This document shows, in pieces, positions 13,801-25,800 of a DNA stretch of 64,000 bases. A model generated the notes under the pieces. The model saw nothing but the letters and a program-made list of their open reading frames with translations. It was not told the origin of the DNA and did not search any database. Where the stretch lies: positions 22,723,445 to 22,787,444 of the forward strand of contig JAYGXS010000001.1 of the NCBI GenBank assembly GCA_036362985.1. Reading direction: 5' to 3'. The stretch is from Ligula intestinalis (lineage: Eukaryota > Platyhelminthes > Cestoda > Diphyllobothriidea > Diphyllobothriidae). Both the position numbers and the translations under genes were made by a program. Every line of letters begins with the position of its first letter. Position 1 is the first letter of the stretch.

Positions 13801-16800
13801 TAGTCAAATAATTAACTTTTACACAGTGCACATTTTTCAGGAGGCCATAAAGAAGCTTGTACAAAGACTAGCGTCCTGATGTAAATGAACTAATTTTGTA
13901 TTAGGCTATTAGACACATCATATTATACCCGGACGTTAGTACTGTTGGCAGAAGGAAGGCAACTTTAAGAGCTTAAGTTAATATTTCTTGCCTTTTTACT
14001 GTAATGTCACTAATGACCATCTTCCTTATGCTCATGTTTTATTAGAGTCTGCGAACAATAGTTCCTTTGCCAGAAGAGAACTATGGGTACTTCTTTAACA
14101 AAGAAATGTACGTAATACTGCAAGCTGCAAACAAAAATGCGAAGATGGTTTTCAATATACACTACTGGATGGGCTTGGATCGCGCAAAGGTAGTATAAAC
14201 GCTGTAAATCGTGATTATCCAATCTGCCTTATGGCTCTGTTTTCGCCATTCCGGTTTTTCTCTATATATGTTGCCTCTTGATAACCGTAGCTTTAAGTTT
14301 ATTCCTCGTGCTTGATACACAATCCTGCAATTTCTAAGAGAGTCGGTACCTAGGTTCTGTTTAGTGTCTGAGAAAAAGAGCCAACAGATAACCTCTCCAT
14401 GGTTGAAGGCCTTGCTTTTAGCTCATTGGATGCCATTAACAAGCCGTTTGACTTGCGAAGACCCCTTGTATGCTGGAACACCGATGATACTTCTGACTTA
14501 GCAATCAAAGTGAAGTGGAAAACCCAATAAATACTCTACTTAATCTGAGAAAAGTTTGTCAGTAGAACAGGAGAACAAAAATATGAAATGAAGAAATCAA
14601 TAAAAGTATATTTATTACCTCATTGATTCGTAAATTGTTCGTTCATTGTGCATGCAGGGTGTCCCAAAAAGTGTATTTACATTTAATCGATTTGTAAAAT
14701 TGGTATTTATCAAGCATTTATTATTAAATCAATGGAAAATATTTACAAGCTGCATTTTGTTGTTTTTATCACTGAATGTTCTCAAACTGACGTCCATTTC
14801 GATCATGACACTGCTGAGAGCACGAAGCAGTGGAATCGCACATACCATAAAACAATTACATTGGTATTCGGTTGTATTCATGTTCGGTTGCTTCTCTCAA
14901 TTCAGCTACTGCTGCAATAATCAAAAATGCAATGAAATAAACAATATAATGGCACCTTTAAATATTTTTGCGTTTTTGTAATAACGAACTTATGATAAAA
15001 ACCAATTTAACAATTGCTTAAAATATGTTCAAATATCTTGGGTCAACCTGCATTTTATCATTTCAATCATACATTAGCTGTCTTAATTCAAGCGTTTCCT
15101 CAAAATAAAGAATATGGGCATGAGTGCCATGGGCTGTTGTCCTAAAGATATACGATTAATATTCATGTTTATTTGTTTCAAAATATGAGCAAAATGTTGA
15201 TTTTTTACACTTTGTGACCCACGGCTAACCTAACTAATAAAAAAACTATTTTAATATTTTATTCGTTGTTTTTCTATAATACCTTTCATCTCCAGCCACT
15301 TGCTCATCGAAATATTTCTCCTACAGGGTCTCAGGGGAAATTTTTAAAGTTTAAAAGTTGTTAAATTTAGACATATATAATGAATTCTTGATTTTGCCGG
15401 CAATACTATTTGTAGATTGCTCACGCTTCAGAAATTCAATGGCTGAACTCCGCAGAAAAGTTCTCTTATATAGAAATAAATTGAATGTTACTATAAAGCG
15501 ACTGGTTATCGAAAGTCGAGGTTCGAAAAATAAACTGTTATGGTGGCTCACGTCAGGCGTAAAATGTGGAATAACAACGCGTTTCAATCAATCTTTGGCT
15601 ATGAGCAAACCTTCATGATTTGGCCCATCAATCCTTTACTCGAGCGTATGTTTGTGCTTCCGGTTCAAACTGTTAGCCAGGGTTCTTATTGGCTGACTGA
15701 AGGTTGAAAGAGTGCAAAATAGCCTGCATTAATTTATCAGCGTTTATTTCGTTTATTTATTGATCCTCTGCCGCTGTAAATTGGCTGACTTCCATCTGGT
15801 AAATTTTTGCTTGTTCGTAATCTTTAGCACCCATGTGAGGTTAAAGTTCAGTATTCAAGAAGTAAAGTTTAGCTAGCATAAGTTTTTGCTTATACATTAT
15901 CAGACATTAAAAATGATAAAGTGGGGGTTAAATTGACGAAAAATTAACCATCCAGTAAAAAGTAAGTACGGGGAAGAGCGTTGAGGGGGCTCGGAAATCA
16001 AGCAATTCAACTATAGTCCTGTCAAGGGGTCAGGGGGAGAGAGGAGGAAGTTTTGTTCAACAATTAGTTCATACCTCCGCATTGACGCTGTACCGTTATA
16101 TTCTAGGAAGTGTGAAGACGCATACCGAGTTTCTTTGCTTCGGGGGGCAAATATACCGGTGTGCACTTATTTTTGATTCAATATGTATATATGTGTGCCT
16201 ACCTGCCACTCAGTATATGTACCCAAAGTTCTCCCAAAGTCCAGACTATTTTCCAAACATATAGAAATGCACGAAATCGCTAAAGATATTTTAAATCCCA
16301 CAGATGAGCGAGACTGATACTACGCAAGTCCTAACTACTCATAAGATAATGGTGCTATCATAGGAAACACCTCAGAATTGGACACATAGTTCTGGTCATT
16401 ATTCCTGCACTCACTTTCCTCCAAATCAAATTCCACCACTGCCATTGTTTCGCACCTTGTAGGCATTGGACACCTCTCCACCGCTTAAGGTCTTGCAGCT
16501 TATGGAAGTCCTGCAGAACAATGCAGTTCTGCATCGAGAGATTGAGGGCTATGAATCCCCACAATTTAAGAACTACTTTAAAGTCTTCGGGTAGGTTCTG
16601 AACCTTATGGCCCTAAAGCTGTTTTTGGCCTTAAGCTAGTATTGTGATTACCCGTGAGATGACAATCCTTTTCTTGTCCTTGATTGTCTAAAAGCATATT
16701 CTGCTTCTCTGACCATCATTTGCAATTGATAAGGCGTCGTCCAAGCCATTTTCAGTCAGCTTTTGTCCCCGTGGTTGTAAGGAGCGTGATCAATAGTTAA

Positions 16801-19800
16801 AAATATTCCTTAAATGCATGATGCATGATCAGATTGGAAAACAACAGTAGCCGCCGAAGACCATGCAACGCTTATTATGAAATGTGCCTGGACACTTTGG
16901 CATATATTTGAAAACACTATTGTGATTCATTCAATTTATTGAATTCTGCAAAAGGCTTTAACTAAGTAAAATCATCATTTTAATAAGGATTATTAAGAGA
17001 AATAACCATTAGATTTAGGGAAATAAGGAGTAGGCTCATATAGAAGGAAATTCCTATCTTATTAAGAAAGAGTGAACCAAACTGCACGTTAAAGTTGATA
17101 ATAATAAGAAGGAGCTCCAAAATAAGTAGAATAGGTATAGAAGATATCCCTTCCAGAACTGGAAAAGTTTATACAAAATTGTTCAGACTGAAGTGAAGCT
17201 AAGTTCAAGGAAAAACATTTGTTTGCAGTAATATTGAACATGTGTGTTTAAGAAATTATGTTTAGCTATCTGGTGAAGTTATTTTGTAAAAGATGCATTA
17301 ACAGAAGAGTGTTTGTTTGAATGCTGCAAGGAACCCCAAATTTCCTTCAATAAAAACCAAATGTCAAACATTTTTCGTAGATTTAACACAAATAATGATT
17401 TATTAGATGTAGGTCATTAAGAAAACTAGTTTTTTGAAGAATTTAGAGTCCCCTTTTACGTTATTTAGAAACGCAACAGACGGAAAATAATAAATACTTC
17501 AAAAATGGCAACGTTTATGGCCAGTTTTTTTAATTCGCTAGTACGTATCTAAAAGTGGAATTATTCTGCACACTCGGAAGGTAAACCATTATAAAGAGAA
17601 AAGAAGTTCTTTTATTTCCATTCAAATGGAATCGTTTATCTTCAGAAAACTTAAAAAAATTCTCAAAATTATCAAATTCCATTGTAACATTACGTTGGAG
17701 AAATTTACTTTACACAGAAGTTCTTCAGCCGATTATCTTAGCAAAGCGATTTCTAAGAGGTAATCTTTGATGGAAAGTGTTTTATTGATTTTATGAATTG
17801 TAGTTTCAGAGTTATACTGCTAACATGATTTAATCTTGAAAATGTGGTCTGCTGTTTTGTGGCATTTCTGCAAAGGAGCAAAATGGGCATCATTCTAAGA
17901 ACTAATATCCAAAAACACTTTATTTTTGTAAATACTCTTTATATACACCTTAATTAAGAGGTTTTGGTGTAAACATCGAACAGATGCGCAAATTATGAAG
18001 TGATCAGTGAAGATAGTAAAAAAAAGCAATTTGATGACACACTTTTTTCGATTACATTCATTAAATATGTAACCTGTAAGAACAAAGTTAACAGAATATT
18101 TTGTTTAAAAAATTCTTTTATTACAGACAGGAAGTGGTTGCTTCAAATTTTGCAACTTAACACAATGTATAAATTTATTCTTCTCATTTGGAGCTCTTTT
18201 TACGCCTCTAGAACCACGGCATTATCGAGAAAATTTTATATTCCTTTGCGATCACTTAGTAATTCCTATAGTTATTTTACGTACTTAATAGGCCTAATGC
18301 TGTTCATTATTATTTCTATTTATTTAAATATATTCACACTGGTATTGGAGTAATGACGAAACTTATACAAATTAAGGAAAATTACGTGGTCAACGGTGAC
18401 CACTGTATTTAGTCATAAATGCATTGCCAAAGGGACATTTCAGCCCAAAACGATAGCCATCTGTAACCTGACTTTGTAGTGCAACTGCTTTTATCGTTGG
18501 GTGGCTACATTACCAGCGCTTTTTTGGTGTTTCAGTGTTCAAACTGGAGCTGCCGAGCAGATTTTCAGCCAAGAAAACGCTGGGGCCTATAGGCCCCGTC
18601 TGCTCCATTTTCAGCTGAACGCCGCAAAAACGAGGGTTACCGTCTATGAGGTACCCGTGAGCGTCAAATCGTTGACCAGCCAAGATGTCTTCATATACGA
18701 TGAGGGCAATAAGATGACTCAATGGAACGGGAGAAAATGTGATGAGGAAGAAAGGGTTGCTGTAAGTTCCCTGCATGCTGCCCCTAAGTGCAATTCTGAT
18801 AACCCTCTTAAAAGATCCGCGTTATTTAACGGCTGCTCTCTGCTGGGTAGAGACTGTGTAGCATCTAAGCAGTGGTTGTACTCAGATCACTACAAACATC
18901 AGACTAAATTCCAGGTTATGGGTTAAAGGCTGAAGTAATCAGAATGATGTCTTTATTGTGCAAAGAATCCGGAGTTACTCTCTCGGTTAGCAGTGGCCGT
19001 TAGCAGATTGTGAAGCGACTTCAAGTGATGTAGGATTTTTTTATAGCATTGCCTGAAGAGGGTGTTGAGAAGTGAGGCCCCTGCAGCATCGGCCGACGGG
19101 TGAGGTGTTCAAATGGCCAAATGGGTGCACTTGTGTGCGTGCCTGTGGGGGCGCGTACATATAAACTCACGATGATGTCAGGCAAGGATCTTAGCGTTGG
19201 CGAGTCGGAAACGGCCACCGGTGACGATGCATGACTTGGGGGCAACAGGCCTTGGAGAGCGAAGGGCGGGAGACTACATTACTGGCCGTCCGCCACAACT
19301 GCCCTTCATAAGAATTTGGAAGTTTCGAGGAAGACGACATGAATGTTGGTAAAAGAGGTTTAGATTGCCAATACAAGCGAGCATACGAGTCCCAGGAAGT
19401 AATTGAGCAGAAGACGACTCGATCGCAGGGACAATACTTTTGTTCGCCTGACGTTTCGATATCCGTCGCGGATTCATCATCAGAGATAAAATGAAGGCGC
19501 AGTAGCAGATTCAGGTAGTGTGCGTATAGGAGTTTTGCCGTATAAGACGGTTAAAATTTAAACGCGTGCAAAAAATCGATAACTGTTTGGTGTGAACGCT
19601 GATTCGCTACGTCAGGCGTATGATGACGCGGTGAACAAATGGGTCATTGACGGCGTCATTCACTGGTCATTCGCCAGGTCATCATACGCTTGACGTAGCG
19701 ATTCAGCGTTCACGCCAAAAATTTATCGATTATTTGCACACTTCAAAATTTTAAAAGTATTGTTCCAGCGATCGATTTGTAAACTTCTCAGAGGTTTAGT

Positions 19801-22800
19801 TGTTTGACAATTCTTATTCACACTCGCATCCATCACCAGGTAGATAATTGAAGGAGAATATGAAGTCGCACATGAATTGCGTTATTTTTAAGATAAACTT
19901 CATATGCAAATGCATGCCAATGAAAAGGGACAGCACTATTACTAACTACGTCTAGTTGTACATGGTACGATAGCCATCTTATTGCACACATGAATTATTG
20001 AAGATCCTGACCCACTGGCGTCCGCTGCTTAAGTGGTGGTCATTTGGGCTTTCTCCACATAGCTTAATACTTTGTCTAAATAATCCTATCACAGAATATG
20101 TAAACGAAAGGCCATTGCGTTTGGTAGTCGATTAATGATGGGAATACGATGATAAGGGCATCTTGCGACTCACACAGTTGGTACTTTAGGCCAGAATTGC
20201 GTTCCCATCCAATGTGATTATGCTGATGAGTTCAATCAAGTGGGCTGCAACACCTTTATAAACCTCTGTCTTCATCTTATTCTGTCTTTGATGCTAGATG
20301 AGCGGGTAGATCCAAAATACTAGAAGTATAAAGTTCCACATTCGGCAATTGAACCTCCCGCTTTCAGATTTCCTCTCTGAACGTGCCTCTTCGTTTCTGT
20401 TGTGGAAGTCGTCAAATGTGTTCAAGGAGCTCATATCCGTTGAGTAAAGCTCACAGATCGCTAACGGAATTCAATCATTCCGCTTTGTCTGGCTTGGGGC
20501 TTATTCTCGCTCCCCGCCAGCAACTACACAGCGGATCGTAGTCTAGGCAGATAGCACTACCGACAAAGACCAAGGAGACTAGAATTGCCATTCCTGATTG
20601 TGGGTTCGAGCCTCGGTTGGAGCACTCAAAGGGATAAGACATGACTGGCTTCCGACTGCTAATGAGCCAGAAATTATCACTAGAGTCTCCCCTATATTTG
20701 CTGGCAATGTAATGTGCTCATATCAGTTTCGGATCCCCCGCCCACCTTGGTATCAATCACCATCTCAATTGCTAGCTTTCATCGCATCACTGCTTTTATC
20801 ACTTTGCAATTTCATGGCGTACTCCGCTGGGTTCTATCAATCGACCAACTCCATAACGGTGGCCTGTATCTCAACGAAGCTGGCCGATTCTCTTCAGTCA
20901 CTAGTCAGTCAGTTCTTTCTTAAATAATGGGCATTTAGTCCTTAAGCGAAATCAATAAAACAGGAGGGAGTGAGTGAAAAGAATGTGGAGACACATTTGG
21001 TCATTTAAAAGATGAAGTGATCACTGGAACAAGAGGTTCATTGTCCTGACGTTTCGGATTCCCTCGGGAAGCCTTAATCATAGGTAATAGTAGAACAGTG
21101 CAAGACATGCGCAGATATGTATTTGTGTATCCTGTGTATGTACTTTCCAGCCTTCGTGTTTGTTGTTCGCACGCCACCTGCTCCAAGTGAATGCCATGGG
21201 TTGGGATGCCCAACCTATTGCGACAAGGATAATGTACTCAGACCGGAAAGAGGGGACCGACACAGCTCCTCTGTCACTTTTCCTACCCCTTAATGTGCAC
21301 TCGTCACATCTGTTCAGTCCCATCCAGAAATCTGCTGGGACGAGCGTGGTGTGCCAGCTGGGTGAGATGATAACTCCCACGGGGGAAGGCATGCTGCGTG
21401 AACCTTTCTGTACCTACATTCCACCGGGCAGGTCCATTGTACCAAACTGCTTATAAAAATTAGCTATCAATCGTCACTCCTTCTGCTGCCCCTTCTGTCC
21501 AAAGTCCCCCCCCCGGTTAACCCTACCACTTCAATAGTTAGGAGCGAAGGAGTGGGGGGAGGAGACATGGAGAAATACTGAGGAAGAGTTAGTCGTTACT
21601 TTATTTCAGCTTCCAGCAGACTGCTTTTCCCTCGAGCACCACTCTTGTCCCTTTCCCCCGCCATAGGGGCGTTTAGAACCGACAAAACGCATGGTCAGGG
21701 GGAGTGGGGTGGGGTGGGGTACTAGACCTTCCGAACCTGCGTTTAGTGTACACCAGATCGACTATGACGGGGAGTCAGAAGGAGTCACTACAGTCCTACC
21801 TGCCTTTTGAACAAGAAAAAGGCAACAACATTCACAGGATTTAGTGAAGTCATAAAATTGCATGACCTCTTATTTAACTGCATACGGTCCTTGACTATTA
21901 ATAAGATGAGATGCATATATCTATATCATATTAATAGGCAATAGCCGCGTGCAATCGGATAAGAAGTCATTAAATTTTATATCTTCTTTGCCTTTTTCAA
22001 ATTTCTTCCGGAAAAACAATGCCTCAATTTGTTTGCCTCTATCAAAAAAAACTTGGCATTATTGACTGCCTGTCGTTTGTTAACCATCATGCGAGCATTT
22101 GCATTCACACTAGTTAAACCAGGTGACAAAACCGAACTTCTTAAAGGTTGATTCGATGAAGAAGACGCCATACCCATGGAATTATGCATAGAATGCGAAT
22201 CATGTTTTTTATATTAAAAGCAGCATTTAAAAATGGAAGTTTTGTGGCACCGAAACATATCATAAATACAAAATAGTTCGAAGACAATAGATTTCTTACC
22301 TTCAAATACAACATTTGAAGAAGATCTAGCATTTCACTAGAATGGTACAAAAAAATATTCAGTTTATATTTTCTAGAAAATATGCGTAACTGTATAAGGA
22401 CATCTTAAATAAGCAAGGATTTATATACAATGCAATACCCACGGACAGCCATACAAAAACTCATTCGAAAGACGAGCCCCTGTCGTGGCTGCAGCATTTT
22501 AGAACTATTTCCAATTTTAAAATATTTTTTCAAAATTTCTGTTTAATTTAATGAGATAGGACAATGTCTGGGTCGCTTCTACGTAAATCAATCAAGAGAA
22601 ATCTTCTGAACATGTGGCTATTGGTGCATTATGCAAACATAACGAACGTAGACAGTGTTTTCACTGTTAAAATGAAAAAAACCTTTTTCATGGTTTATCT
22701 TTTGACCAAATGGTTAACCTGTCTAATCTGTACCCTTTTCTAACTCTCTGTTGGCTTAGGCACGCAAATTCATTGAAAATGCCCTGAGGAGTCGGAAATG

Positions 22801-25800
22801 CAAGTGCACGTCAGAGTTCCTGGACGAAGAGGATCTCTTGCCACAGGTAATTCTGCGACCTACAAATTTTATGACCCATAAACTACAACATTACCAAATC
22901 ATCAAATATGCAAACCTCCATATGAACGTCTTTCTATGGCAAATGCCGCCTTGCCACTTAAATATTTGACAGCTTTGTGAAATTTTCAGGGGTTTGATAT
23001 TGCGGCTATAGGTAGACTTTCCAATTCACAGAAAGTGTCGACGGATTTTCGACGTTAAAGGTTACTGACAGTTTGACACAGCCATTCTTTGAAATGCCTC
23101 CCCTTCCTCTCCATGTCTCGGCCGGCAAGTCAGCCGTCCTTGATGCCACGACCGTCATACATAAGAGTTTTGCTTAGCCATTTCTATAAGTTGATAACAA
23201 AGTCAAAAAAGGAAATACTTGAAAATTCGTGCAAACTGAAAAGCAAACTTTGAAATGCGCACTTCTGGTTGATTTTCTAGTAGAAGTCGTTGACAGTAAA
23301 CATTGGGTGACAGTTTTCCGAGGTTAGATACCAAATCAATCGATCATTTTGCCGCGTCCTGGCGCCTGCAATATCCAATTATATCATGTACATTAACGTC
23401 GAGGCCTATTCAGTCACGCTGGCGTGGCGTATGCTTATTTATCCTTAGTTCGGGTCGGAAATGATAGCAGTGAGACTCCGCAAGTATCAATCAATCAATA
23501 AATGTATTGATCAGTGATGATTCGTCCCCGTGATGCCGCTTACACGGGCTCTAGCGCGCAACTTCAAAATAAAAACGAAAGAATGATCTAGTCCCTGCAA
23601 TGAAGACTGATGCGCACAGGTAAATCAACCCTGAAAAAATTGTGGATAAGCTTGGAGGTCCGTGAACAGTGGTAGGAATCTTGTGTATCAGCAGCAGGTG
23701 ATAGTGGCACAAAAGGCCAGTACATCTTTGCTGGCTTTGTTCCTAAAACTGCTGCTTGATTTTGTGTTAGTCGCATTGGCGTCCCCGGTGGCGCTTAGCC
23801 TCGTTGAGCCACAATGACGCGGAAATGCTCACCCCTCTGCCCTGCAATCCTAGGAGATTGGTTTACGCCGTTCTGATGTGAAGAAGATAATGTTACCGGA
23901 TTTTCAGAGTCGACAGACAACTCCTGCAACCCCTTTTCTATCATACCCGGCGACAGTTTGGGAAACGACTCACTTCCGTGTTGTAGTAAATCTATTCTGT
24001 TTATGTCATTTCATTATGTTCTACAGTCTGTCAAATGAGAAGTACTAATCGTGGATAGCAAAGACCCTTTCTATTTCCAGTCGTTTATCTACTGCTTCAG
24101 GGACCGCTTGCTCAATTAATCGTGGATGGCATCATTCGCTGATCCAATAGGCTCACAGAAACTCCTGGCAATTGATAAATTTTGCGACGATATTTTACTG
24201 AAAAAGTTAAGAGACTCTCTTATTGGTCAAAACCATCCAAATCACCTTTTTGATCCTAGAATGAATTTTCAAGGAAACTGGGAAATTCCAGCGTGCCTCC
24301 TTTACCGGTTAAGGGATCGAAGAACGATTTTCAAAAGACACTTTACAGGTGAGTACACACAGTGAAAAGGGGCTACCCGATTTTCATATAAAAAATAAGT
24401 CAAGTATCAGTTCGAACGAAACAAATGCTATTGTTACCCAAATGCATACATCTGGGACTCGCCAAATGAGCTTTCTCTTTTTAGGCTCTCAGACGAGTCA
24501 CAGAGGTTGGTGATGAATAAAGTCTACACCGGGAGGATTTATCGTACGGGTATCAACAACAATGATGTGACCATCGTGGAGACCTTCGAAGTCCTCTACG
24601 GCTATATTGGTCAAGGTGCATCACAAAAGGAGAAAGCAAGCACCTGGGACCAGGCCATAGTAAGATGGTTTATTTTCACCAGATTAAACTTGCCTTCTCT
24701 ATACTTATTTCTACTTGGTCAAACAGTCAAAACAGGCATGCAGGAAAAAGTGGATGACATTTCGATGTCGATTAAGCAGGTAATATATTACTAGTTCAGT
24801 GGTACGTTCATTCAACCCTGTAAGTAATAAGGTGGCCTTTATCAAATACAAGCATATGCTGTTATATAAACAATTGGATAATAAATTTCGTAACAGGCTT
24901 CTTTGTTATGGTTGTGACTGTTTTCCCGACAAACTGAACTTTTACCAGTAAAGAAACTCGTGATTTTATCTTTTCTCGCATACAGGTGATAAATAAAAGG
25001 CTATTTTTTCTGTGTCAGTAACTCTGAATTACATAAAAAGGGGCGAACCAAACGTAGACATTTTGGAACATGTGCGCAAAGAAGCTTTATAGGACACTGA
25101 AGGTTCTCCTAATTTTATTGGGCTTTGATGACGCCAAGATGCTGTATTTGGGAGTTTAGTAAGAACATCGGTATTGATAGTTCATAGAAGTGTCCCCGGA
25201 AGCGATCACCATAGACAGTCACAGAAAAAAGTAATAATGGTTCTAAGGGAGGGCAGTCTCTATAGTATGCGGTTGCCAGTTGATTACACGTCTATGATAT
25301 TGAGAAGACCTCCTGTTCATCGCTGTGATTCTTAGTTGGTACGATTATTGTGTGTCGGTGCACACCTGAGTCATTGATATCCTTGAGTTCATCAATGTTG
25401 TCGAGTCTTGGCTTGAAGCTTACGCTGCCACTTGGCTCACTGTGACCAGGACTTCTGTTCACGCGTTAAAATCTCTTTCTGTGATCATCTCTAATGATGG
25501 CTACGAGCGAGAATCAAAGCTGTCAAGCTAGTAAAGCTCCTGCGCCAGTATCGATGGTATTGTCTGTTGTTCTTGTTGTAGCAATAGTAGTAGTAGTAGT
25601 AGAAGTAGTAGTAGTATCGACGATGGTCATGATATTGGCGGTGGTGGTGGTGGTGGTGGCAGCGGTAGTGGTAGCTGGGTATCCTGTTTGAAACGCATGC
25701 TGGCCAAGCACTTCAAAATATGCTCATTTAATATGTGATGAACGTAAAACATTGAACGGTTACCAGTACGGTCCTTGAAGGAATATTGTTAACGATATTT

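Noticed and set aside
18000..18353. 117-codon open frame
   Set aside because: Lies inside the 1.56-kb element; the same frame is broken by an indel in the second copy near 29960.
25494..25711. Valine-rich and threonine-rich open frames on both strands
   Set aside because: They are translations of the TAG/GTG microsatellite at 25585-25675.
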